Shown in pieces: positions 10,989 to 24,300 of a stretch of 64,000 nt of DNA. Under the pieces are notes generated by a model. The model was given only the letters and a program-made list of their open reading frames with translations, did no database searches and had not been told where the DNA came from. The stretch is taken from the NCBI GenBank assembly GCA_014155875.1, contig JACEFZ010024504.1:372001-436000 (forward strand), read 5' to 3'. The position numbers and the translations under genes were made by a program. Source of the DNA: Cepaea nemoralis (Eukaryota > Mollusca > Gastropoda > Stylommatophora > Helicidae). Each line of letters starts with the position of its first letter. Positions within the stretch are counted from its first letter, which is position 1.

Positions 10989-13900
10989 GGACAACGGAGC
11001 GTATCCACGATATAAAGACAAGCTAGCGGGGACGTCAGAGAATTAACGCACACAGGTCAAAAAGAGGACAGCGCGCTAGAGAAGACATGTCACAGATCAA
11101 CCGAGAGAGTTTACTACGGTGACGGGTTAGTCACTAGTCACAAACAGCCCAGAGACAAAAATGTCGCGTGGACAAAAAGGTGTTTCCGACAAGAGCGGGT
11201 CAGCATAGTGGGCAGTATCGCTGTCTGTGATAAAGACAGGATTGAAAATAAAAGATATTGACAGGTGTGTGTGGAGAGGCAATCGCACTGTGTGGTCGCA
11301 GGTCGACTGGTCAAGATTTTTTGACGCCGTCAAAAGGACGAGGCGGGGCGCTAATAGACAGTACAGGTAAAGTACTGAGGACAGTGAACTCTCGGGAAGG
11401 GGAGATTTACATGGAAAAAGTCAAGGCTGTTTACCAGTACGAAGTTACTGGGGATTTTGTTTTCCACTGACGGTGATAAAGAGAAATTGAGGTCACAGTG
11501 TGAGGCAGGGGTGGATAGGGAGTAAAGGTACTTAGGAAATTTCCACGGCCTGCTGTTGACAAGATGACTCATGGGTCGCGAAGGTGAATCGCGAATGAAC
11601 AAAACAAGTTATTTTGAACGAAAACCAGATTTTATGGTCGTCTTTGTGAATCCCTTTGTTATCATTACTCTGTCATGAGCAAACAATTCTACAACGAATA
11701 ATTACGTGTCATCATCGCAAGCGTGGTCGCATTTCTTCACCAAAAAGAACTGACGGTACAGAGTTAAAGTGCTGGACATTTGCTGCCATTTCTGTTGTTG
11801 AACTCATTACATATATGATATGGACTGTGTTGAAACAAGACGTTTGGATTATTACTTTGTTGTCACCACGTCCAGGGAAAGTAACAACATATCGAAAGAA
11901 CATTTTGGATAATTACTATTACCGTCAACGTTTCCGACAGTTGGAACTTGTGATCACAACATGAGATTAAGTAACCACTCAACAAAACAATAAGTCGTTT
12001 TGAAATCTAGCGTCGTAGACATTTCGGAACATTTACCAACAGACATTTCCAGCATACTGTGGAAAACTATTAAAAACAAAATAATAACTTTTGGTGACTG
12101 GTTAATAAGTACATTATTGTCGGCCAACCATTTGGACACTTTGTTTGCTCTCATCGTTCTAACTGTCTTTATTGTTTGTGTATCTATATATGGATATGTT
12201 ATTACATGTAGTTGTTGGGTAGGCATTTTTTGCAATTTCTATCTAAATCAGGATAGGCGTTGCAAAACGTGGTTCTTTCTGGTGCTTACGATATTTTTGT
12301 AAGGACAACGCTAAAAAGTTAGCGTGTGTGCATTGGCATTGTGGTCCTAACCAATATCTAGAGCCGTGGTGTATTGCGTCAAATCTGTGTATATTATTGA
12401 TTTGAGATTCATTCTTGTCTTCTTGTTATTTTTATGTATGATATTTTATTTCTTTGAGTATATATGTGTTATTTTGTAACTCTTGCGACTAAATCTGCTA
12501 TATAGACTGTTTTCGGTGTCAGTATATATATATATTACGCGCACATGTAGTTGTATTACACAAGGCATGTGGATGTTACTGTGGTTTTATTGCTATTGTG
12601 ATCATCCGTCTCCGTTACTCAGCTTGTGCGTCTAGCGTTTTATAGACACCACTTATTATTATCATCCATTCGTTTGTATATTTATGTATGTTTAACAATA
12701 TTTCCAGAAATTTTCTACAGCTATTTGTTATATAAACGAGGGAGTATAGGTAATATTCCCCCCTCACTACCTAGTGCTTGTAGAGTGACTGGGTGAGTAA
12801 AGAGCGATATTATTAGTACTACGAATTTACGTACAGTCTGAGTGGTGGTGTACTTAGGGAAAGTACACAAAGACTAGCAGCAGAGTCTTTACATTTATAG
12901 GTGACTGACAGAAAGCAACGTGTCTACAAGTACAAGATGCCTAATCTAATGGAATATATCGAAGCAGGTGAACGGTTAGGCCTGAAGGGTAAAGAGTTAC
13001 AGGAGTTTGCAGAAGCAAAATTGAAAGAAGTTCAGCACTGGGAAAGAGAGGAGAGGCATAATGAACGCGAGGCAAAACGCCTACAGGAAGTGAAGTTAGC
13101 TGAAATGGAAAACAAGCGTCTACAGGAAGAGAGAGAGACACAACTGGAACTTGAAAAGTTAAAACAAACAAATGCGGTGGAAATCGAGAAAAAGAAGATG
13201 AAGATGGAAGCGGAATTGCTATAAAAAAGTTAGAATTTGCATCTAAAGGTCAAAATGAAGAAAGCAGAAGACCTTCCCATCCCTCACAGAGACAAAAACT
13301 GCCATACTTTACAGACCGGATAGTCTTGAAGCTTATTTGGGGAGATTTGAGGCATCAGCGAAAGCTTTAGGCATCCCAGAAGGAGAGTATGCGATTAGAC
13401 TGAGCGAGTTTCTCACGGGTAAGGCCCTAGATACCATGTTTAATTTACCTTTAGAAGAAAGAAACAACTACACTATTTTGCGTCAGCGTTTGCTTACAAA
13501 GTTCCAACTAACTGAGCATGGATACAGAAAAAAGGTTAGGAAATTAGGGCCAGAGACAAATCAGGATTTTACAGATTTTGTCAACACAGTAAAGAACACA
13601 TTTAATAAATGGATGGAGCTTGCAGAAGTAGGGAAAGATTTTAATAGATTAGTAGACTTTATGTTAAGAGACAAAGTATTATCATTCATGCAATACTAAC
13701 TTAGTGGCTTTCTTTGAAGAGCGTAAGCCAAAGGACATAGACACAATGTCTCAGTTAGGGCAAAATTACATGACTGCACATCCAAACAGTTCTATTGGTA
13801 GAGAAATGAGTGAAGAAATGGTCTGTGCAGCGTATACAAAACAGGACCAGAATCCAGCTATCAGACCAAGGGCGAAAAGTGTGGATTCAGCACAGAAGTA

Positions 13901-16900
13901 TGAACAACAAGAGTCTCAAGATAATGGTTTCCATTTTGGCAGAGCAGGACGTTACCATACAAAAGGGGGAATTTTCAAAGACGTCCAAATAGTTATGCCG
14001 GATGCTGGAATTGTGGGAGCTGGAGACACAAGGCAGCACAGTGTGATGTACAACCATCCAGTGAGCCAACGAGTAACGTAAGGAAGGAGATCATCTATTT
14101 CAAATGTGGCAAAAAGGGGCACGTCAGCCATCAATGTAGGATGAGAGAAACAGAGCACTCAAATGCAGCGCAAGTAATTGAGACGCTTAACAATGAAAAT
14201 TGTAGTGGATGTAAACCTCTTTTTGAAAAAGACGGTCAGCCGGTCTTAATGTGCGGTCACACAGTTAAGGCAGGATCAGCAGTGCATGAAGGAGGAAGTT
14301 TGAAGATGCACCATGGATTTTTTAATGATAGGTCATCGTTAACAATTAGGGATTCCGGATGTACATCCATCGGAGTTGGAAAGAGTTTAGTGCATCCCTC
14401 GGATTACACAGGGAAAAAGATTAGGTGCATAACATTTAATGGGACAGTAGAATTCTACCCATTAGCCGTGATAACAGTAAAAACACCATATATCACAGGA
14501 AGAGTGACAGCGTGTGTTCTAGACTCACCAGTGGCAGATCTGATCATAGGAAATGTTCCAGGAGTTAAAGATTGTACAGAAGAAGAAGTAGTTTATTGGG
14601 ACCAGAAACATAGTTTAAGTAGTAACGAGGTAGTTACCAAAAGAAAACCTAAATTAGAGAGTATAGCTGAAGAAAAAGAGGCACTTGAAGTAGACACAGA
14701 GGACAAGGATAGGACAGCTGAGCAGGTGAGAATGGATCTCAAATATAGCTGTAGGGAATCCCAGAGACAAGATACTACTCTCGACAAATGTTTCCAAGGG
14801 TGTAGTAAATGTGAGACATAGACAATCAAAGAAGGGTAGACGGCGCGTCGAAAGGAAAAACAAGATTCTCACTCGCCGGTTATTAGATGGCGGAACTGCA
14901 TGTGGGCAAGGAGTGGTACCCTTAGCACATAGAGACCCGATATACTAGAACAGCTCAGAATATTGCATGTGCAGGGCACATTGGAGTTAGGCGTAAGCAG
15001 CAGAGAGCAGGATGCCAGGTATATTGGCCAGGATTTAATAAAGAGGTCAGACTAAACAGAGACTCCAGTGTAACGGTACAATATGCAGATAGCAAAGTTA
15101 AGGCAGTTCAAAAGAGTGTTAACGACATCACTGAACCAGGGTTAGGATTAGTAAACAGATGTTTTAAACATATAGGAAACATGAGTGATGGGTACATGAA
15201 GGGTAGACACAGCATCGACAGGAATCAGAGGTGGGTTGATGCAAGAAAAGAACCACCTGATATATGGTCGACACACAAACTCTCCAGATAGTTGATGGAA
15301 GACTATAGCAATGCAGCGCCTCAACATTATATTCTTGGACCATTATAGTAAAGGTACATGGGTTGTGTGGTATTGAAGATATTAATAGACATGCGGGTAC
15401 ATAAATATAATGCTTTTCTATGTTATGTTGATTATTATGCCATGTATTAGCTCATGCATTGGTACACAAGATAGAGTGTTGGTGGTAGGGATGTGTTGAT
15501 AATATGGTAGTCTACTATAACTACTTGATGTATTATTTAGTGGGGTAGCTAAAGTAAGATGGAGTCATACTTAGGGCTACCCAGGCAATATGTCTGGGTC
15601 ACATATTTGATAGGTATTAGGCTCCCAACATTTGAAAACAATGTTTTCTTTTAAGAGGGGGGTAATGACATATGCCTGGGTCATTGACATTGAGGTGAGT
15701 GACCTTTGTAGCGGGACTACGAGAAAAACAACCAGCCCGGAGAAATAATGGTGAGGGTAGATGGAGACCCCCAGGGTGGATGGGGCGAGAGACAGGATAT
15801 TCTTGGGTGAAGTGAGAAGACTTGGGAGGACAGTTGAAGCTGGGACCGACTGAGAGTTGGGTCGCTTTGGACAGTTGATGTTTGGACTCCGAGTGGATCG
15901 GGAGTCGAAGGATAGGAGCCGAGTGAGAAGTAGAGCTCCGTTGGGGATTGTGTTGTTCTCCAAGTTGTGAATACAGGCCTAAAACCCAGTGGGGGTTGGA
16001 TAGATAATGGAGGCTTGAACCCAAAGTGGGTTGGATAGTTAATGGAGGCCTGAACCCAAAGTGGGTGGTATTGTGTGAGATCTAGCTGTGGATAGTAGCT
16101 GGATAACTGTCTTGTGAATTTGAGATTCAGCAGGCCTTGAGAAGGCAGCGATGTGTGCGTGTTAAGTTGTGAGGAGGATATATATATATTCTATGGATTA
16201 TATTGTTTCTGGATATATAATTGTGTTCCGATTGTCCGTGGTCTTTCTGTATTAAAGGATTATGTGCGCCAACTCAATCTTGTTTAATGACTGATGAATG
16301 TGTACTACTGGGGTGAGTTGCATTGTGAGACAGGTGGCTAAATCTACTTACACTCCATAGTGACATACAAGGAACATTGAACCCTAGACAACGACCATGT
16401 CACTCGATTATCATTAAGAACAATGTGACATAGAGAAAGCCCAAGAACCACCATGATGACTGTTGTTTCTGTGTTGTCAATATTAAGGGAATTAATGGAA
16501 TTTGGGGGGGGGGGGGGGGGGGGGGAGGAGGACAAACAACAAAAACATGGAAATATCCAAATTTAGATTCTCCTGTTCCACATGGAGATGACATTCAAAT
16601 TCCAACTTTCAGTAAGATTTTGGATTCACTGCTAGAAGATGAAACAGTAGTGGCATGGGAACGACAAGCGACAGTGATAGTAATTTCAAAGATGATTTTC
16701 CAGCTGCTCAACTGTCACGATTTAGGTCAAATCAGCTGTCTTCGTACGAGGAATCTCCAGAGTACTAAAGTACATCGTTAGGGAGTTCCCCAGTTATGTA
16801 TAACTCAGGGAAAGTCGGCTGATTTGCATAACTTAGATTGTTCGAGAACTCGAAGTTTCCCAGACCAAAAGGATCCAAACGGGCACTTGTTTCATCCCGT

Positions 16901-18346
16901 GAGTGAACTAGACTTGTTCACTAGTCAGGAGAAAGTGAGATTCTCACTTAGAGTAATTCATGCTTCATGACTTTTCCGGGCTTAGAGGGTTTACCTCGCG
17001 ACCGGAACAAGGCATTTGGCCATCATTTCGATCACAGATTGCACCGAGAGCAGAGCTCCAGAAAATCAGCACCTATTGTCAAGCATATGGCTTGTTAGCC
17101 ATAGACAGTAAATACCGCTGAGGGGTAGTTTCTTCTTGGTTCAGGTAATACCATTTTACATATTTATATTGTGTAATATGGCTTGCCACAATGTAATATA
17201 CAAGTAAATGGAAATATTCTTCAACAAGTGAATCGGTACAATTATCTTGGAACAGTCATAACATCTGATGGGAGATGCCTTGAAGAGATTAGAACAAGAA
17301 TCGCCATGGCGAAAGTAGCCTTTAGCAAGATGAAAAACATTCTGACCAATAAAAAGATGTCAATTGAAACGAGAAAAAGAGTGTTGAGGGGATACACAGA
17401 GACTGTTCTTTTGTATGGATGTGAAACTTGGACAATGGGCAGTCAAGCTGAAAAACATCTGATGGCTGCAGAAATGTGGTTTCTGAGGAAAATGCAAAGA
17501 ATACCATGGACAGACAGAAAAACCAATGACCAAGTACTACAGGAGACAAATGAACATCGTAAACTGATTAGAGAAATTAGACGTAGACAGTCACAATTTT
17601 TTGGACATGTTATGAGAAGAAATGGATTGGAGAACTTGGTGACAACTGGCAAGATCGAAGGAAACAGACCAAGAGGCAGACAGAGAGGAAAATACCTGGA
17701 TGGCTTGGACGAGACAGGAACACTGAGCTGATCCACGACACTGGTGATCGAGTGAAATGGCGAGTCATGACCGCCCACGCATTTCCTGCATGGCACATGA
17801 TTGTTTGATTGATTGAATACGGCGTAACAGCGCAAATGTAAGGCATCTCATTAGTTATGCGAATACGTAATGAAGTTGGCGATCGATAACAGACAGGCCA
17901 TATCACTGTCGCGTGTGTGTTGACTTTGCGTTTTCCACTTGAGATGTGTAGCAGCGTAGCTGAAACATTAGATTTATAAGTCCAATTGTGTGGCAATTCC
18001 ATTGTAGACTACTAATTATATTGCGAGTTGTGAGGTCCTTTATTTATTAGTGAAGTTACAAGTGTGATATAATGTTTACTGTTAGTTGTTACCACCTGTT
18101 GAAGCCAAGGTAGATTAGTCAGTTGTTACTGTGACCAATGCTTGGTAATTCTGTGGTTAGGCTGTGTAGGCAGAATTCAGACCCTGCTGTGGCAAGAACA
18201 AGTGTGATTTGTCTATCAATCAGAGCATGAAGTTCTAAACGCTAGGAGATGATGCAGCTATTTTGTGATTGACAAATAGTGATGGTGTCATTCCTAGGAA
18301 GTGTCCTGATGCTGTATGTAATGACATTGTGCTTTGATGATGATGA

Positions 18347-18387
<41 letters not shown>

Positions 18388-21300
18388 GTACTGTGTGGCA
18401 TATATATGTTGTAATGAAGTGCGTTATATAACGGAGTGACTTGTCGACGTCCGAAGCGGACCAACGCGAGATACCTATGCGCTATCGTCGCGATTGTGGG
18501 GAAACCGGTCGAGGGTCTACGCTACAATATCCTAAGCCTTTTCTTTATGCTCATAAGTACGAGAGTGCTTGGGTGATTGATGGAAGAGAAGGTTTTTGGA
18601 TGTTGAATGAGACTCGGAGTTGTGTGGGATATGGGATGCAAGGCGATTATAATATGAATATATCTGGCACACCGGGCTAGTTGTGATGTTCGGTCACCAC
18701 CCAAGGCTAATACACTTGGGGGACCAGAATTGCTAAGGACCCCTTGAACATGTGGGGTGGATAAACATGTTTAGAAAAAGGAACTTCTCGCCTCTATCAT
18801 CAGAGGTGGCTCAAGAATGCTTTCGCTGTCATGTGGGAAGGCATCCCACTAGCGAAATGGGGTGATGACTTGTACAGTAGTTTGATATTGTTTATTAATT
18901 AAATTAGTGGTAATTAATTGATAACAATATGTCTCTGTCCAATGATGGAGAGTTGTCTAGGGACCAACTCTTCCAGAGGTTTAGTTTTCTATTAGTGTAA
19001 ATTGAAACAGTACGGTTCTTCATGCAACCACTGAAGACAAGAGTAAGGTAGGAGTGTGAGCCTACAGTAACGCCAGACTCGAACTTTTCGGAACCTAATC
19101 CTTCCAACGGACTGATCTTGGTGCCACCTGACATTGGATGTCAAAACATGCTTCCACAAGGTCTAGAGATGATTCCCTAATTAGGCATAGCCTAACTAGT
19201 TATGATGAAGGTAAATGTTTAAAGTGGATGATAGCATGTGGATCCGAGTTGGTACCGAATGCGCTCACCGCCTACTCTTTCCTTTCAGGTGTTGCCTGTT
19301 GTATGAGGTCTGCAGTGATGATTTATGAGACCTAGCCTGTGTGGTATTCGCATGCTACCATGGTCCTAGGTGGTAGATGAATTCTTCAAAGAAGGTTTGG
19401 TAATGAAGGCTACAATGAACTTATGCTGTATATAACTTCCACGCTGAAGCTGAACTTCCAATGGAAGATGTTATTTATTTGCTTGATCCAGAGGACAACC
19501 CCGGCTGGGGAAACGTCATAGCTCTTGGAGCATTTCAGCTTGAACATCAGTGTTGAATACCACCGATCCTTCTACAAGATGCCACTTGAAAGATTTATGA
19601 TTTCACAATGATACGTCTTCATCAAAGCATATAGACACTCATCATGTCATTATACTATATCATTGTTCAGAACCAGACTCAGGGAGTCCAGTTAATCCTG
19701 AGTTCCAGCCATATCTGCAGTTAGTTGTCTACCAGAGAGTAGAAGTCCACACGAGACACCTAGAAGACTGTGTTATGTGTATCCTGAGGGATTTTCTTAT
19801 AGTCCTGGTGTGGAAAACCTACGTCACCCAACCAGGGATAAAGCATCACTTGACCATAATTAGTGATTGGTACCAGACTTTATTTTCAGCTATTGTCCAG
19901 GTGCATCAAGGGGATACCTCATGGTCGAGGATCTCCCATCCAGACTGTGTAGGCAGAGCAGTCATAGAGACAATAGGGATCGACAATTCTCGCAATTGTG
20001 GTGGTGTGTTCTTAGTCCAGTCATCGGAGTCCTGGTCGCTAAATCCCATCGTTTGATCACCGGTTGCTTGCGGCAGAACAGTCCACAAGTGTTCCAGACA
20101 GCAGTGCTGGGAAAGGGCCAGGTGAGTCTTCTGGACCGACTTGACGGAAACACCCGCAATTCTTCTGCTATACCTCATGATGACCCCGGAATCATCTCTG
20201 ACTCTATCTCTAACCTTTTGTCTATATTGTAAATAGATCATTTCCTATCAGGACGTTCCTTTCAGACCTGTGTCTCTAGTATGCATTAAATTGTTGAATT
20301 GTTGACATGTCTTCTATACAGTTATTAGGTGTGATCTTGGACGAGGCTGAGAGTAAAGTTCCAAGGTAGAGGGTAGATGGTAGAGGTTTAGGATCTGGGA
20401 GGGGTTTGTAGACGCATGACACTTGTCACCGTGCAGAGGGGGTCAATAATAGTAGTATCAGTGTATCTACCTGTCCAACCCCTGAGGTTAGTATACACGT
20501 GAGTGACTGGGATACCTCGGGGTTTGTGTTCATTTACAACAACCGAGGCCATCCTGTTTTGACCATCATGAACTGAATGATCTAATCCGAGATCTATCTC
20601 TCCAAGGAATCTTCAGAACTGTTAGCATCAAGATTGAAAGAAAAAAAATTACTGACTGCTGAAACAAAGGTTACATTTTATCGCAGCAAAGAGCAAGGTT
20701 TTCTTCCATTCTTTTGTAAAGAAAACAACCTTGTGTTTTGTACTAATGTAGGTCTTGTAAATGAAATGGGCACGGCAAGGCACATAGAGCGCCCTGGTCA
20801 TCCACTGCACCTGTATTCATCTCCAGTCATCCTGACTTGTCTTGCCACTGGACTCAGATGGACTCAGGCAAGAGAGTGAGGTGGACGAATTGCGCAACTC
20901 TTCCTCACTGTAATCCAATTCATCGCGCAAGTCATTCTTCATCCAATGTCATATATCAGCCAGCTCCAAGGAATAATCACACTGTGCTGAATATCAAAGT
21001 GAATGGTCATCGTCTAAGTGTTGTGGACAAATTCACCTATCTTGGCAGCACTGTGTCACAAGCTGCCACAAGTGATGATTAAGTGAATGCAAGAATCTCC
21101 AAGGTCAGCGCAGCCTTTGGCAGATTATAAGAATGTATGGGACAGAAATGAAATAACCCCTCTGCCGTGTGTCCACCGTGACAAGGTAGAGGGGCTTGAG
21201 TGTTCCAATGACCCCAAGAGCTATGCCGACGGTAGCACAGCTACTGGTAGGGTCACCCATGTCGGACAGGTCAAGGGAGAGGAACCAGACGAAGGGACCA

Positions 21301-24300
21301 CAAACCTGCTGCCTTGTAGGTAGACTGGGGGCAGCACCACGAAAAAATGCTTGTCAAAATCGGATGTACTGAGCCACAGGCTTGACAAAGAAGTGCAACG
21401 TAACTTAATTCATGATGTCACAAATTAAAATTAATCGTTATGGTGCTAATCCCGCAAAGTCCCATCAGGCGGTGATAGTACCGGGCCCCCTGCCTCGAGG
21501 GGATCCACCCACGACTACTGGTGGTCACCTTCCCCTGTGCTGTGGAGTCAAGGCACAGAGGAGTAGGTTAAGAGCTATTGACCAAACACCCTGGACACTC
21601 AACATACTACAGTGGAACGCCGAAGGAGTTTATAACAAGAAAGTCTCCCTAACACAGCGTCTTCATAAAGATAGAATAGATGTGGCATGCATTCAAGAGA
21701 CACACCTCAACGCCAATCGCAAATTCTCAGTCAGAGGATATCAGGCCACACGTTTCGACCGCGAAGGACACAAAGGAGGAGTTCTAATACTTACACGAAA
21801 TACAATACTTTGCAGAGAAGTATCTGTGATCTCTGACAACCAAACGGAAATTATAGGTGTCGATATAATGATAAAGGACGTGAAAATAAGAGTTTACAAT
21901 CTGTGTAGCCCAGCAGATAAGGACCTTACACTCTCAAATATGAAAATAACTGACACAAACTGCATTATTGTCGGAGACTTTAATAGCCGTTCAGAAAGAT
22001 GGGGATACCCAGATACTGACAAAAGAGGAGATGAAGTGGAGGACAGGGAAATAGACTCAAATCTCCATCTACTCAACAAAGCGGATGACACACCGAGCTT
22101 CTACTCCAGAAGATGGTTTACCACTTCTACTCCAGACTTAGCCTTCTTTACTGGAGACATCCTCCACAAAATTGATCGCCATGTGCTTGACCAATTAGCA
22201 GGTAGTTACCAGACCAATCAAGCTTGTAATGAATATGGAGTATGTTGCACAGGAGCAAAAGCCTTTGGCCCGCTGGAATTACAAATGAGCAGATTGGGAC
22301 AGATTTGCCATACTAACAGACAAATATTGTGAAAGCATAAATACACGATATGGCAACATGAAGCATATGGTGGAAAGTCTAAACAGAGCAATAATACAGG
22401 CGGCCACTGAGTCTATTCCAAGAGGAGCGAGGAAAAATTACAAACCATACTGGACTGAAGAATTACAATTTTTGGAGGACAAAGTTGAAGATGCCAGGAA
22501 GACCGTAGAGAGAGAACGAACAACTGAAGCGAACATCTCTCTCAAAGCCATCTCAGCAAAATATAAAAGAACAGTAAATCAAACAACAAGAGATTGTTGG
22601 AAGGAAAAAACAGAAAACCTCAATTTTGACGGGGATGGAAACAAACTATGGAAACTAGTGAAAGCCATGAACAATGAAGGACCTAGAAACAAACAAATAA
22701 CAATTAAACAAGGAAATGCCTTGCTTACAGGAAAAAAGGCTGCAAATGCACTAATGGAACACTATGCCAGTGCAAACCACAATGATATTACAACCAAACA
22801 GAAGAAAGCAATCAAAGACAAACAGATACATCATAGTAATACACAGACAGCAGCAGAATATATGATGACAAATCTAACAATGGAGGAAATGGAACAGGCA
22901 ATGAATACCCTAAAAAAGAAGAAATCACAGGAAAGGATGGAATAACAAATGAAATGCTAATAGGACTAGGCACTAAAGCAAAAAAAGAAACTACTAGCAG
23001 TCCTAAATTACAGCTGGAAGAGAGGAATAGTCCCACAGGCATGGAAGGAAGCTATACTAATACCAGTCCCAAAGAAAGGAAAAGACCTGGAAGAACCAAA
23101 TAGTTATCGACCTATCAGTCTACTTAGCTGTGTAGGAAAATTAATTGAACGCATTATCAATGGCAGGCTAACATGGCATCTGGAAGAAAACCAATTCTTA
23201 ACACCACACCAAGCAGGATTAAGAAAGTACAGATCCACTGAAGATCAAATAATCTATATAGCTCAGGAAATAGAATATGCCTTCCAAGAGAAAAAAACAC
23301 ACACTAGCGGTCTGGATAGATTTAGAAAAAGCATTTGATAAAGTATGGAAGGAAGGACTGAAAGTAAAACTGCAAAAAATGCATGTTTGTGGGAAAATGT
23401 ATAAATGGATCAGCCACTACCTTGAGAACAGAACTGCCAGGACAGAAGTACAAGGGCAAACCAGCAAAATGATGCTGTTGGAGCAAGGTGCCCCCCAAGG
23501 AGGAGTTCTTTCACCAACATTATTCCTAGCATATATAAATGACATCACAGAAAATTTTCCAGCCAGAGTACACACATTCTCCTTTGCAGATGACCTAGCC
23601 ATATGGACATCCGAAGAATAAATTAGTACAGCTAACAGCAGAATACAGCAAGCCTTATTAGCGCTACAGGACTGGTCAAAATCATGGCTAGTGAAGATAA
23701 GTGAGGAGAAAACAACATGCACAGTGTTCTCCCTCTCAAATAAAACTCAGCAACCTAAGCTGGTATTGAATGGAACAATATTGCGACATAAAGAAAATCC
23801 AAACTATCTAGGAGTCACCTTTGATTGTCGCCTGACATGGAAGACACAGGTTGAGAAAAATCGAACAAGAGCAAGGCAAAGAATAGCAATCATGAAAAAG
23901 CTTGCTGGTACAACGTGGGGAGCAGATGAGAAAGTTCTCAAGAAGTTATATACTGGACGGGTGAGGCCAGTACTGGAATATGGCATTGCAGCTTGGGCAA
24001 CAGCAGCTAAGTCAAACTTTAACAAAATAAGTATAGTCCAAAATCAAGGACTGCGAATCATAACTGGAAGCCTGAAGACAACTATTAATGAACTAGAAAA
24101 GATCACTTGCCTGTTAATGAACTAGAAAAGATCACAACCAATGCAGGATAGAAGAGATAGCAGAGCCCAGCAACAAGAAGAACAATTAAGAAGATTGACA
24201 GACCACCCTATGTATAACAGGTTTAACCCTTTACAGGGCAGACGCTTGTCCATTTTTTAGCCCTGAATGGGCAAGATTTTTTCAGGTTCGGTAAAATTTT

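Larger units (their letters stand above)
9836..16435 (+). mobile_element. Complete LTR retrotransposon insertion, non-autonomous (no RT/RNase H)
   Basis: The element is bounded by 5-bp target duplications TAGAG at 9836-9840 and 16431-16435. The LTRs (9841-10603 and 15666-16430) start TG and end CA. I count seven substitutions and one 2-bp indel between them over about 765 bp, so the insertion is recent. Order inside: primer binding site, a long leader of about 2.3 kb, gag, zinc knuckle, protease, an integrase zinc-domain remnant, polypurine tract. Reverse transcriptase, RNase H and the integrase catalytic core are absent, so it must have moved using enzymes supplied in trans. It sits in the BRD8 intron in antisense orientation to that gene. 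Affinity is Ty3/gypsy-like, with protease directly followed by integrase as in the element at 60-64 kb. Confidence 0.92.

Noticed and set aside
11127..11602. Minus-strand frames in the LTR-element leader
   Set aside because: Antisense to the element, short, and without motifs.
18441..20241. Several 60-120 codon frames as genes
   Set aside because: They overlap on both strands, lack motifs and sit in sequence with no splice evidence.
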